Assembly: GCF_002954265.1 (NCBI RefSeq) | Contig: NZ_PPSL01000002.1 | Coordinates: 496,001 to 560,000, forward strand | Length of the DNA stretch: 64,000 nt | From: Flavipsychrobacter stenotrophus | Lineage (GTDB): Bacteria > Bacteroidota > Bacteroidia > Chitinophagales > Chitinophagaceae | Reading direction: 5' to 3' | In this document: piece after piece, positions 7,847-17,065 of the stretch | Position numbering within the stretch: the stretch's first letter is position 1 | How the letters are laid out: every line of letters starts with the position of its first letter | Made by a program: the position numbers and the translations under genes | The notes under the pieces: generated by a model | Seen by the model: only the letters and a program-made list of their open reading frames with translations | Told to the model about the DNA's origin: nothing | The model's database searches: none

Positions 7847-7854
7847 CAAAGTTA
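7847..7854 (-). promoter_or_regulatory. scpB promoter, -7 element
   Basis: TAACTTTG on the minus strand, matching TAnnTTTG, about 40 bp before the ATG. Confidence 0.55.
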
Positions 7855-8007
7855 CACCTTTAAAGTAATGCACATTTGTGAATAACTTGGTTTGCAATTG
7901 TGGAATGGGGCGCGGGTGGTGGGAGGAGGGTGAGCATCCCCTAAATCCTCATTCCGAACAAATCCCCCAAACATTTCATACATTTATACAATACTTAATT
8001 TACTGTT

Positions 8008-10413
8008 ATGAAGGCATTACGTCTGTTACTGGTGTTTATATTTTCTGTGAGCATTGCTTTTGCTCAAAAGCAGGAGAAGTACTCGCGCGCCAAGGTCTAC
8101 CTGAATGCGAAAGATCATACCATCCGCGACCTGGCATCGCTGGGCGTTGCTGTTGACCACGGAGAGTATAAGAAGAATACCTTTTTTGTTACAGACTATT
8201 CGGCCAGTGAACTAAAAGCTATCCGCAAGGCAGGCTTTAAGGTGCAGATAATTATTAAAGATGTGTCTAAGCACTACCGGGAGCAGAACAAACCGGGGAA
8301 GGCGCAAAAGACAACTACATCTACCGACTGCAACATGGGCCCCACGCTAGACGTACCGGCCCATTTTCATTTGGGCACTTATGGTGGCTACTTTACCTAT
8401 ACCGAAATGTTGAGCATACTCGATTCAATGGCGTTGCTCTATCCCGCCCTTATCAGCGCACGCGCACCTATTGATACATTTCATTCTATTGAAGGCCGCC
8501 CTATTTATTGGGTACGAGTATCTAACAATCCTAATGTAGATCAGCCTGCTAAACCACAGATGCTGTATGATGCGCTGCACCATGCCCGTGAACCCGGTAC
8601 TATCTCTTCTACCATCTACTACCTGTGGTACTTACTGGAGCATTACAATACAGACCCGCAGATAAAAGCCATTATTGATAATACCGAACTTTACTTTGTA
8701 CCGTGCGTAAATCCTGATGGATTGCTCTACAATATATCTACTAACCCTGGCGGCGGTGGCATGTGGCGTAAAAACAGAAGACACAATGCAGGTACTACTA
8801 TTGGGGTAGACCTCAACCGTAACTATGGCTTCCAGTGGGGATATGACAATGTTGGCTCCAGCCCTACATCATCGAGCGACACGTATCGCGGCACAGGCGC
8901 CTTTTCTGAGCCGGAGACACAGGCTATGAAATTCATTGCGGAACACCACCACTTCAAGACAACACTTAACTATCATACTTATGGTAATGACCTTATCTAC
9001 CCATGGGGTTATATAGGCTCACTGCTTACACCAGATTCTTCTCAATTTGTGTCTATCGGCAGTTATCTTACCGAGCATACTCCTTACCGCTATGGCACTG
9101 GCGACCAGACAGTAGGCTATGTGACCAATGGCGACAGCGACGACTGGGGCTATGGCGAGCAGACCACTAAGAACAAGATCTTTGCTATGACGCCCGAAAC
9201 AGGCAAGTCGGACTTCGGCTTCTACACACCAATAGCCAACATCATTCCTGATTGCCAGAATAACCTGAGAACCAACATAGCTGCGGCTACATTACTGCTG
9301 CCGTTCTCTGAGATCCACACCGACGACCAGAAGATCATTACTGCTAATACCGGCTTCTTCCATTATGATATGCAAAGACTGGGCTATCCCGATACCGCAA
9401 CTTTTACCGTAACGATGACGTCTCTCGATACCCGCCTCACCATTACCGGTGCTCCGCAGACATACATCAACCCAACTATTCTGCAAAAGTTCAAGGATTC
9501 TATGGCCTACTCTATAGCCACAGGAACACCCAATGGAACGTTGCTGAAGTATGAACTTAAACTGTACAATGGCATGTACTACCAACATGATACTGTGCAG
9601 TTTTACTACGGCAAATACAACACCAATACTATTCCTAATACCAACACCCTAACCGATTGGAGCGCCAGCGATTGGAACACATGCAGCAGCATTTACTACT
9701 CTGCACCTGCATCTATTGGTAGCAGCGCAAGTGGTTGCAGTAATTATGCAGATAACGTAACTGCAGAACTACAGCTTATCGACACCTTAGACCTTACCCA
9801 TTCTCAGCAGGCATTTATGTATTTCTATTGCCGCTGGGGAATAGAATCGTCTTACGACTACATGGTCATTGAAGCAACACCGGTGGGCTTCACCAACTGG
9901 CAGCCATTGTGTGGCAGGTTCACCAAACCGGGTACTAACAACCAGCTATCAAACGAACCAATATACGATGGTCAGCACCCGGATTGGGTACAGGAAGAAC
10001 TGAACCTGAGCGACTACCTGGGCGGATTGATCAACGTACGGTTCTCTATGATAGGCGATGGCGCAGTTAACTATTCAGGATTCTATATTGATGATATGAA
10101 TGTGATCACTGTAGAAGATTCTGCTTTTGCCAACCACACAGACATTACAGGCATCAATACAAATGGCGCGAACATGTCAGTATTTCCTAACCCTGCCCGC
10201 GAGCAATTGAACATAGCGATCAATGGCTACTCATTCAGCCACCCTATACAGGCCGGACTTTATGATGGCTTAGGTAGGAAGGTAATGAGCTGCACACTTA
10301 ACAGCACACTATCAGTAATAGATGTTCAAAACCTGCCGGCAGGGCTCTACTACCTGAAAACAGATAGTAAAGATGTGCTGTTGCCGGTTTGTAAGGTGCA
10401 GGTAATGAGGTAA
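8008..10413 (+). CDS. Secreted M14 zinc carboxypeptidase with T9SS sorting domain
   Basis: 801 residues. A signal peptide (MKALRLLLVFIFSVSIAFAQ) is followed by an N-terminal region and an M14 peptidase domain. Zinc ligands are His192 and Glu195 (HHARE) and His323 (NYHTYGND). Substrate residues appear in the RKNRR and DLNRNY motifs, and Glu397 in MTPETGK is the likely catalytic acid. After a jelly-roll-like region the protein ends in a sorting domain with the VFPNPAREQ box and LPAGLYYLKT. It should be exported by Sec and then moved by T9SS to the surface or medium to digest peptides. The gene stands alone. Confidence 0.93.
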   Translation: MKALRLLLVFIFSVSIAFAQKQEKYSRAKVYLNAKDHTIRDLASLGVAVDHGEYKKNTFFVTDYSASELKAIRKAGFKVQIIIKDVSKHYREQNKPGKAQKTTTSTDCNMGPTLDVPAHFHLGTYGGYFTYTEMLSILDSMALLYPALISARAPIDTFHSIEGRPIYWVRVSNNPNVDQPAKPQMLYDALHHAREPGTISSTIYYLWYLLEHYNTDPQIKAIIDNTELYFVPCVNPDGLLYNISTNPGGGGMWRKNRRHNAGTTIGVDLNRNYGFQWGYDNVGSSPTSSSDTYRGTGAFSEPETQAMKFIAEHHHFKTTLNYHTYGNDLIYPWGYIGSLLTPDSSQFVSIGSYLTEHTPYRYGTGDQTVGYVTNGDSDDWGYGEQTTKNKIFAMTPETGKSDFGFYTPIANIIPDCQNNLRTNIAAATLLLPFSEIHTDDQKIITANTGFFHYDMQRLGYPDTATFTVTMTSLDTRLTITGAPQTYINPTILQKFKDSMAYSIATGTPNGTLLKYELKLYNGMYYQHDTVQFYYGKYNTNTIPNTNTLTDWSASDWNTCSSIYYSAPASIGSSASGCSNYADNVTAELQLIDTLDLTHSQQAFMYFYCRWGIESSYDYMVIEATPVGFTNWQPLCGRFTKPGTNNQLSNEPIYDGQHPDWVQEELNLSDYLGGLINVRFSMIGDGAVNYSGFYIDDMNVITVEDSAFANHTDITGINTNGANMSVFPNPAREQLNIAINGYSFSHPIQAGLYDGLGRKVMSCTLNSTLSVIDVQNLPAGLYYLKTDSKDVLLPVCKVQVMR

Positions 10414-10481
10414 TAGTTAGCGGACAATTACCCCTCTCCTCCTATTTTACTATATTTACACCTCGTAAACAATACAATTAT

Positions 10482-11306
10482 ATGGCTCACCAACTGCTGA
10501 AAGGAAAAAAAGGTATCATATTCGGGGCACTCGACGAGCGCTCAATTGCTTGGAAAACCGCCCTGGCCTGCGTGGCTGAAGGTGCTGAAATCACACTGTC
10601 AAATGCGCCCATAGCCCTGCGTATGGGCAAGATCAATGAACTGGCTAAGTTGTGCAATGCAGAAGTAATTCCTGCTGATGCCACCTCTACTGCCGACCTG
10701 GATAACCTGATGCAGAAAGCAATGGAAATACATGGCGGTAAGCTGGATTTCATGCTGCACTCCATAGGCATGTCGCCTAATGTGCGTAAAAACTTCTCTT
10801 ACACAGAGACCAACTACGAAAATTTCTTAAAGACGCTTGATATATCTGCTCTTTCCCTGCACCGAGTATTGCAATCTGCAAAGAAAGCGGATGCACTGAA
10901 CGAGTGGGGTTCTGTAGTAGCATTGACCTACATTGCTGCTCAGCGCGCATTCCCGGGTTATAACGATATGGCTGATGCTAAGGCTATGCTGGAAAGCATT
11001 GCCCGTAGCTTTGGTTACCATTACGGTTTTGCTAAGAAAGTAAGGGTAAATACAGTTTCTCAGTCACCAACAGTTACTACTGCAGGTTCAGGTGTTGCCG
11101 GTTTCGATGTATTCCTGGACTATGCTGAGAAAATGTCTCCATTGGGTAATGCAAGTGCAGAACAATGTGCAGACTACTGCGTATCCCTGTTCAGCGACTA
11201 CACCCGCATGGTTACTATGCAGAACCTATTCCATGATGGTGGGTTCTCATTTACCGGCGTAAGTACACCAATAGTAGAAGATATTACAAAGGCAAATACG
11301 CTGTAA
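10482..11306 (+). CDS. fabI: Enoyl-[acyl-carrier-protein] reductase (NADH)
   Basis: Catalyses the last reduction in each round of fatty-acid elongation. The 274-residue length is typical. The N-terminal Rossmann glycine segment (GIIFGALDERSIAW) is followed by the FabI active site Tyr150, Tyr160 and Lys167 (the YxxxxxxK spacing), matching Tyr146/Tyr156/Lys163 of E. coli. A TATATTTA element at 10451-10458 may be its -7 box. A 12-bp hairpin follows the gene. Confidence 0.96.
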   Translation: MAHQLLKGKKGIIFGALDERSIAWKTALACVAEGAEITLSNAPIALRMGKINELAKLCNAEVIPADATSTADLDNLMQKAMEIHGGKLDFMLHSIGMSPNVRKNFSYTETNYENFLKTLDISALSLHRVLQSAKKADALNEWGSVVALTYIAAQRAFPGYNDMADAKAMLESIARSFGYHYGFAKKVRVNTVSQSPTVTTAGSGVAGFDVFLDYAEKMSPLGNASAEQCADYCVSLFSDYTRMVTMQNLFHDGGFSFTGVSTPIVEDITKANTL

Positions 11307-11311
11307 GGTGA

Positions 11312-11337
11312 TTTCGGTCGTTACAAACGCGGACGAG
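11312..11337. repeat. TTACAAACGC dispersed repeat, copy 2 (short)
   Basis: TTTCGGTCGTTACAAACGC followed directly by GGACGAG. The longer copy at 6548-6601 has an extra palindromic middle. Confidence 0.5.
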
Positions 11338-11353
11338 TACAAAAATCAATATA

Positions 11354-11388
11354 AATACACCACATGGGCTTTGTCAATGTGGTGTATT
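11354..11388 (+). terminator. Hairpin after fabI
   Basis: AATACACCACAT and ATGTGGTGTATT form a perfect 12-bp stem with an 11-nt loop. There is only a weak T run after it, as is common in Bacteroidota. Confidence 0.7.
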
Positions 11389-11413
11389 CATTTAGTCATC
11401 AGGTGAAGACCAA

Positions 11414-11421
11414 TATTTTTG
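11414..11421 (+). promoter_or_regulatory. porQ promoter, -7 element
   Basis: TATTTTTG, a match to TAnnTTTG, 20 bp before the ATG at 11442. It supports starting the gene at or after 11442 and not inside the fabI hairpin. Confidence 0.5.
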
Positions 11422-11441
11422 CATTTATTGCAATAATCAGG

Positions 11442-12569
11442 ATGAAGACACGTTTTAGAACCATGAGAGGAATGAAATACGCATTACTATTTGCCGGCTT
11501 ACTGTCTTGCGGGCTGGCTACCGCACAGGTGGTTGGCGGCCAGTCTTCTTTCGAATATCTTAATCTGTCCAATTCCCCTCACGTTTCCGCATTAGGCGGT
11601 ATTAGTGTTGCCAATCCTGAAAACGATATTTCTCTTGCGTTGCAAAACCCTGCTATGATGCGGCCGGGCCTGCACAATCAGCTGGGCCTGAACTACAATA
11701 GTTTCTATGGCGATATAAAGGTGATGAATCTGCAGTATGGCTATTACGCACCAAAGACACAGACTTCCTTCTTCGGTGGAGTACAGTACCTTAACTATGG
11801 CGCTTTCTCCAATACCGATGATCTTGGCAATGTTTATGGCGACTTCCATGCGGTGGACTATTCGATCACTCTTGGTGCCTCGCGCAGTTACCTGCAGCAC
11901 TGGCGCTATGGCGCGGCTGTAAAATATGCCAGCTCTGCGCTATATGACGCCAAAGCATCGGCGGTATTGATGGATGTAGGTATCAATTATTACGACACGG
12001 CCTCTCTTGTAGACTTTGGCATTGTAGCTAAAAATATGGGCGGAACTATAAAGAAGTACAACCCCAACAATCCTGCTGAGCCACTGCCTTTTGACCTGCA
12101 ACTGGGCATCTCCAAGAGATTTAAACACCTGCCATTAAGAGTTTACACTACCCTGCACCATCTGTACGAGTGGGATGTGCAGTACAATAATCCATCCGAC
12201 AATGTAGGGACGGGATTACTGGGATCGAACGATACCGCCTCGTCAAAAGGTTCATTTGGCGAAAAGCTGTTCAGGCACTTTATCTTTGGTGCCGAGCTGA
12301 GCTTGGGTAAGCGCCTGATGGTCACTGTATCTTACAATGACCTCCGCCGCCGCGAAATGGTCATTAAGACAAAAACCGGGTCGGCGGGTTTCGCATTTGG
12401 CGTAGCGCTTAACCTCAATAAGTTCCAGGTACATTACGGCCGCTCTTACTACCATATAGCGGGTGCATACAACGAAATAGGTATCAACTTCGCCCTCAAC
12501 AAACTAATGGGCCTGGGCAAAACCGGCGAAAAGATAAAGTGGAATGCCGAGTACCCGGATTGGGAGTAG
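11442..12569 (+). CDS. porQ: Type IX secretion system protein PorQ
   Basis: An outer-membrane beta-barrel protein (375 residues from this start) of the PorV/PorQ/FadL-like fold. In Porphyromonas, PorQ works with PorU, PorV and PorZ at the surface attachment complex of T9SS. The family opening GGQSSFEYLNLSNSPHVSAL follows the signal peptide MKYALLFAGLLSCGLATAQ, and the LGGISVANPENDISLALQNP segment is typical. ATGs at 11463 and 11472 are also possible starts. PorU is not adjacent. Confidence 0.85.
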   Translation: MKTRFRTMRGMKYALLFAGLLSCGLATAQVVGGQSSFEYLNLSNSPHVSALGGISVANPENDISLALQNPAMMRPGLHNQLGLNYNSFYGDIKVMNLQYGYYAPKTQTSFFGGVQYLNYGAFSNTDDLGNVYGDFHAVDYSITLGASRSYLQHWRYGAAVKYASSALYDAKASAVLMDVGINYYDTASLVDFGIVAKNMGGTIKKYNPNNPAEPLPFDLQLGISKRFKHLPLRVYTTLHHLYEWDVQYNNPSDNVGTGLLGSNDTASSKGSFGEKLFRHFIFGAELSLGKRLMVTVSYNDLRRREMVIKTKTGSAGFAFGVALNLNKFQVHYGRSYYHIAGAYNEIGINFALNKLMGLGKTGEKIKWNAEYPDWE

Positions 12570-12588
12570 TTGTTTGAACTGCGATGGC

Positions 12589-12897
12589 TTATGCGGCCTT
12601 CCACAGCACTTTAATCTCTTTTGTGTCAATTTTCAGGCGCGCATTAGCAAGGTCATAATTATTCTGTGCCTTTAGCCAAAACTCAGCAGTGGTATTTCTG
12701 AATGCCGCAGCCAACTTCAGCGCCATTTCAGGAGTGATACTTTGCTTACAGTTGATAATGGCAGAGAGTGTCTTTCGTGTTGTAGCCAGATTTTCTGCTA
12801 TTTCTTGTACAGTAAATGGTTTTCCGGTTTCTTCCCGCAAAGCCTCAATCGTTTCCCTTATTAATTCGCCGGGGTGGGCGGGGCTAAACATTGCCAT
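12589..12897 (-). CDS. higA: HigA-family antitoxin
   Basis: 102 residues with an Xre-type helix-turn-helix (QEIAENLATTRKTLSAIIN, about residues 31-49) preceded by the HPGELIRETI motif found in HigA proteins. It should bind and neutralise the HigB toxin and repress the operon promoter. The gene follows the toxin gene by 11 bp, the usual HigBA order with the toxin first. It is convergent with porQ, 19 bp from its stop. Confidence 0.93.
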   Translation of the reverse strand: MAMFSPAHPGELIRETIEALREETGKPFTVQEIAENLATTRKTLSAIINCKQSITPEMALKLAAAFRNTTAEFWLKAQNNYDLANARLKIDTKEIKVLWKAA

Positions 12898-12908
12898 ATT
12901 AATTCATT

Positions 12909-13187
12909 TTAATGATAATCAAGATAATCAACGTCACATGCATGCTCACCTGAAAACCGGAATATTATCCGATAATTGCCATTCACTTTTACCGACCAAA
13001 ATCCTGCGAGATTGCCACTCAATTGGTGTAAACTATAGCCAGGCACGTTCATTTCTTCTGCACTTGAAGCCGCATCCAATCGTGTCAGAATCAACCTGAT
13101 CTTGGAAATATGAGTTTGTTGCAGCTTCGATGCATCACCCTTCTCGTAATATAGTTTGAGGCCTTTATGACTAAAACTAATTATCAT
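12909..13187 (-). CDS. higB: HigB-family (RelE/ParE superfamily) toxin
   Basis: 92 residues with the family features KLYYEKGDASKLQ near the N-terminus, LHQLSGNLAGFWSVKVNGNY in the middle and RIIFRF followed by DVDYLDYH at the end. HigB toxins cleave mRNA on the ribosome. It is the first gene of a two-gene toxin-antitoxin operon with higA. The upstream region 13188-13347 is shared with the divergent VWA gene and should hold the autoregulated promoter. Confidence 0.93.
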   Translation of the reverse strand: MIISFSHKGLKLYYEKGDASKLQQTHISKIRLILTRLDAASSAEEMNVPGYSLHQLSGNLAGFWSVKVNGNYRIIFRFSGEHACDVDYLDYH

Positions 13188-13347
13188 TACTTAAAGGTAA
13201 GTGAAACGTGTCACGTGTCAAAATAGTTCATGAAAAATACCGCTATAGAAATCAATAATACGCTTACTGTGATGCAAGAGCCTAACTTTATGTGGTGATC
13301 AATTCCGGTGTATTGCCGGGATAATATGTGCTTTTGAATTGATAATT

Positions 13348-14445
13348 ATGGAAGGATTTTTGTTCTCGAAGTTTACCCCCGAAGATGCTAATAAGACGCC
13401 GTTCGATAAGTTGTTGGGTGTATTTACAGAGATGCTGCAATATACCAATGGCGATGCTGGTGAGGCATTGAGCTGGCTGAGCCAGTTGGATAAGCAATAT
13501 GGACTGACCAATAAAGATTATGGTATCGGTGATTTCATCGACGACCTGAAGGAGAATGGCTATATAAAAGAGAATGAGCAAAATGGCACTTTCAAAATAA
13601 CTTCCAAGACAGAACAAGTGATCCGCAAGCGATCATTGGAGGATATATTTGGGAAGTTGAAGAAGTCGAAGAGTGGCAGTCACCGCACGTTTAAGACCGG
13701 GCAGGGTGATGAGCCTAATCCGGAAACGAGAGCATACGAGTTTGGCGATGCACCGGAGAGTATCAACTATACAGGTAGTCTCAACAATGCATTCATCAAC
13801 CATGGTATAGATAAACTGACCATGCACCAGAGCGATCTGGAGATACATGAGACCGATTTTAAGGCACAGACATCTACGGTGTTGATGATAGACATCAGTC
13901 ACTCTATGATACTGTATGGAGAGGATAGAATAACGCCCGCCAAGCGCGTAGCCATGGCGCTGAGTGAGCTGATCACAACCCGTTACCCCAAGGATACACT
14001 GGACATAGTAGTGTTTGGCAATGATGCCTGGCAGATAGAGATGAAAGACCTGCCTTATCTGGAGGTTGGTCCGTATCACACCAATACGGTAGCGGGCCTG
14101 GAGCTGGCAATGGAACTGCTGCGCCGCAGAAAGAACCCCAATAAGCAGATCTTCATGATCACTGATGGTAAGCCTACCTGTCTGAAGATAGGCAACAAGT
14201 ACTACAAGAACAGTTTTGGGATAGACAGCAAGATATTGAACCGCACACTTAATCTGGCGGGGCAGTTAAGGAAACTGAAGATACCCGTTATCACCTTTAT
14301 GATAGCGCAAGACCCTTACCTGCAGGACTTTGTACGCAATTTCACAGAAGTGAATGGCGGCAAGGCTTTTTATTCATCACTTGACGGATTGGGTAGTTTT
14401 GTATTTGAGGATTATGAAAGGAATAAAAAGAAGACGGTGAGGTAG
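13348..14445 (+). CDS. von Willebrand factor A domain protein
   Basis: 365 residues. The C-terminal half is a VWA domain with the metal-site motif MIDISHSM (DxSxS, about residues 181-188), the TNTVAGLELAM segment holding the MIDAS threonine, and ITDGKPT. The N-terminal half (FDKLLGVFTEMLQYTNGDAGEALSWL) is helical and of unknown role. Related proteins often accompany MoxR or Mg-chelatase-type AAA ATPases, but none is adjacent here. The ATG at 13348 is preferred over an in-frame TTG at 13339. No signal peptide is seen, so it is probably cytoplasmic. Confidence 0.85.
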   Translation: MEGFLFSKFTPEDANKTPFDKLLGVFTEMLQYTNGDAGEALSWLSQLDKQYGLTNKDYGIGDFIDDLKENGYIKENEQNGTFKITSKTEQVIRKRSLEDIFGKLKKSKSGSHRTFKTGQGDEPNPETRAYEFGDAPESINYTGSLNNAFINHGIDKLTMHQSDLEIHETDFKAQTSTVLMIDISHSMILYGEDRITPAKRVAMALSELITTRYPKDTLDIVVFGNDAWQIEMKDLPYLEVGPYHTNTVAGLELAMELLRRRKNPNKQIFMITDGKPTCLKIGNKYYKNSFGIDSKILNRTLNLAGQLRKLKIPVITFMIAQDPYLQDFVRNFTEVNGGKAFYSSLDGLGSFVFEDYERNKKKTVR

Positions 14446-14508
14446 ATGAGCTATAAGATCATTTAAACCTTTGCGATATATTGAAGAAATTACATTATTT
14501 ACAATTAA

Positions 14509-14539
14509 TTGCAAATCAATACACTAAACCCTACCTTTA
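14509..14539 (+). promoter_or_regulatory. Promoter of the broken LamG gene
   Basis: TTG (14509-14511), a 20-bp spacer, then TACCTTTA (14532-14539). This is close to the Bacteroidota consensus, with A for the final G, and lies 13 bp before the ATG. Confidence 0.5.
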
Positions 14540-14552
14540 GAAAAAAAACACT

Positions 14553-15837
14553 ATGAAAAAACTTTACACTCTATTGCTGCTGTGTCTATCAGCCGCACAT
14601 GCTCAAGCACAAGGTATTTCGGGTTTACTTGGCCACTGAAATATGGATAGCACTGTCAATGATATTTCAGGCAGTGGCCATAATGGCCATGCTAATAATA
14701 TTGTTGCGGCACCGGGTGCAGACGGCGTTGCCGGCCATGGATATTACTTTAATGGTAGTAACAGTTTTATTGGCGTACCCGCTTCCCCGGCATTCAACGT
14801 ACAGAAATATACTATTTGCAGCAGAGTGAAGGTAATGGGCTACTACAGCGGCAACTGTCAGTTCAATACTATATTGACCAGGGGTAAAATGGGTACCGGC
14901 GTAGGTAACTATTTTGCAGCTTTTTTTGACAACTCAGATTGCACCGGCTTCGACTCTACTACAGAGTGCTTTATGACCCAGACTGAATTTCGCAGCTACA
15001 TTGCGCCACCATTCTACACTCCCGCTATTGTAAGCAATACCTGGTATAATGTAGTTTCTACCTTTAATGATACCGTTTATAAAACGTTTGTAAATGGTGT
15101 ATTAATGAATACAACTACACTTTCAGTGCCCGGTATTCCCATGGGCACAAGTACCGATAGTATTAGCATAGGATTGAGTACCATGGATGTTGCAGCAGGT
15201 TATCCTTATCCATTCAAAGGAGTAATTGATGATATCCTTTTGTACGACAGGGTATTGACAGATAGTGAGAGCGTACACTACGGGGATACCTGCGGCAGGA
15301 TAACATCAGAACCGGTATCTGTACATACGGCAGTGGGTAGCACCTGTTCTTTCACTACCACTACCAACTTTATGAACCCGGTATACCGGTGGCAGCAAAA
15401 TACCGGTAGCGGTTTTACCAATCTTACAGCGACACTTCCGTATTCCGGAGTTACCTCTAATTCGCTGACAATTACCGGCGTCACATCAGCTTTTATCGGA
15501 TCTCAATACAGGTGTATCATCACCAATTCATGGGGCTGTGCAGATACTACGAATACCGATACACTATTCTCACCTGTGGGTGTTATTTGATGTGACGGCA
15601 ATGAACGATGTGACTATAATTCCTAACCCGGCGCATAATATCATTTCCGTACAAGTGACTAATAGTAATACCAATGGCACAGTGGAACTCATCAACACAA
15701 TAGGCCAGCTGGTAGGTAAGCAAGCTATATCTTCAGGTACAACGTCTATGGATATAAGTGCGTTACCGACGGGGTTGTATATAGCAGTAGTCCACGTAAA
15801 CGGAGCGATGGTAGTTAAGAAAGTTCAGAAATTGTAG
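14553..15837 (+). pseudogene. Broken LamG/Ig-like secreted protein with T9SS sorting domain
   Basis: A single gene split by two lesions. It starts at 14553 with a clean signal peptide (MKKLYTLLLLCLSAAHAQAQ). An in-frame TGA at 14637-14639 falls exactly where LamG domains carry a Trp (LLGH-stop-NMDSTVND). The frame then runs on to 15590, covering a LamG/concanavalin-like domain (VPASPAFNVQKYTICSRVK, FKGVIDDILLYDRVL) and an Ig-like region. At 15586-15588 one extra T shifts the frame. Removing it joins SPVGVI to DVTAMNDVTIIPNPAHN, the start of a T9SS sorting domain that ends LPTGLYIAVVHVNG at 15837. It is either a young pseudogene or affected by sequence errors. Confidence 0.85.
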
Positions 15838-15889
15838 CCTGATCGCTTAACAGCACTAACACCAAGGTAAGGATACCCCCAAAAGCGGT

Positions 15890-16312
15890 CTAGTCTATGG
15901 TGTAGTAAACCTTGGTGAATGCGAGATCATCAATACCCAAACGATGCTTCTGTGTTTCAAAGTCTTTTAATGATAGCGGTGCTGCCGGTAGGAATGGTTC
16001 ATCTTTACCGGGTGAAAGTTGTATGGTAACGATAAAATAGTTGGTCACTGAACGATCTACTTTGTTTTGAACGACGGGATGTTGTTTGGCAATAATGTAC
16101 TTGTCATTATAACCTACAGCACATACTCCTTCAGCAATTATTTCTGTGCCAGCGCCGTTATCTGCTTCATATTCCAATGCTGCCTGCTCATAATTATCAA
16201 TTGCCAGCATCCTATACTTTCCGCTTATTCGGTCGTCGATGATGGGGCCTCTGCAGGCTTGCAAGCAAGTTAGCAATAGAGTGATGGAGACGACAAAGCC
16301 TACTATTTTCAT
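15890..16312 (-). CDS. Hypothetical lipoprotein
   Basis: 140 residues with a lipoprotein signal (MKIVGFVVSITLLLTCLQAC, lipidated Cys20). The rest is a small soluble domain that I do not recognise. Its start codon overlaps the stop of the MBL hydrolase gene by one base (TAATG), so the two are probably translated together. It is convergent with the broken LamG gene. Confidence 0.75.
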   Translation of the reverse strand: MKIVGFVVSITLLLTCLQACRGPIIDDRISGKYRMLAIDNYEQAALEYEADNGAGTEIIAEGVCAVGYNDKYIIAKQHPVVQNKVDRSVTNYFIVTIQLSPGKDEPFLPAAPLSLKDFETQKHRLGIDDLAFTKVYYTID

Positions 16313-16950
16313 TACTTCAAAAACGGATTATTCTTTTTCTCTTCACCAATCTCTGTGGCAGGGCCATGACCAGACAGTACTTTTGTTTCTGACGGGAGCG
16401 TGAAGAGATGGGTGCGGATGCTGCTGACCAGGGTATCGAAATTACCACCGGGAAGGTCTGTGCGGCCGATGCTGCCGGAGAAGAGCACATCTCCTGAGAT
16501 AACCCAACTACCGGGCTCATAGTAGAACGATATGCTTCCGGGTGAGTGACCGGGAGTAAGGAATACTTTCAGTGTATCATCACCTAACTTCAATGTTTCG
16601 AGCTCTGAAATGTAATGTGTTTGTTTAGGCGGGTTCTTAAACTCAAAGCCAAACATAGCTGCTGTAGCCTCAGCGCGATCGAGTATCATTTGTTCATCTT
16701 TGTGAATGCCAAATGGGATGTTGTATTCATCAATAAGTGTTTGCACACCGAGAATATGATCTATGTGCGCATGGGTATTAATGATGCCCTGCGGCTGCAA
16801 TTGCTTGCTGCTGATGTAGTCTTTTAATGCTGCCACTTCGGTGTCGTCATACATGCCGGGGTCTACTATCCAGCATTGCTTTTTCTCATTGGCAATAATG
16901 TAGGTATTCTCATCGAAGGGGTTGAACGTAAAAAAAACAACATTTAACAT
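16312..16950 (-). CDS. MBL-fold metallo-hydrolase (glyoxalase II-like)
   Basis: 212 residues from the start MLNVVFFTFNPFDENTYII; a longer frame adds an unlikely N-terminus. The zinc motif THAHIDH lies at residues 59-65, followed by the TPGHSPGS histidine, SGDVLFSGSIGRTDLPGG and a final SGHGP. This set fits the glyoxalase II-like branch of the metallo-beta-lactamase fold, which hydrolyses thioesters such as S-lactoylglutathione. The true substrate is unknown. It is cytoplasmic and translationally coupled to the following lipoprotein gene. Confidence 0.88.
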   Translation of the reverse strand: MLNVVFFTFNPFDENTYIIANEKKQCWIVDPGMYDDTEVAALKDYISSKQLQPQGIINTHAHIDHILGVQTLIDEYNIPFGIHKDEQMILDRAEATAAMFGFEFKNPPKQTHYISELETLKLGDDTLKVFLTPGHSPGSISFYYEPGSWVISGDVLFSGSIGRTDLPGGNFDTLVSSIRTHLFTLPSETKVLSGHGPATEIGEEKKNNPFLK

Positions 16951-17065
16951 ATCTGTGCGGTATAATTTTTGTAATTTGTATTCAAAAGTAGTCTTGCGCA
17001 GGCAATGCGCCCAGGCAATTTTATAGTGCAAAGTTACGTTTAATGGCAGTCCCTTTTTCTACAAC

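Noticed and set aside
11364-11441. Upstream extension of porQ to 11364
   Set aside because: That start lies inside the fabI hairpin and ahead of the likely promoter.
14637-14639. Readthrough or recoded TGA (selenocysteine or altered code)
   Set aside because: Other genes use TGA as a stop, the position calls for Trp, there is no sign of a selenocysteine element, and a second lesion lies downstream.
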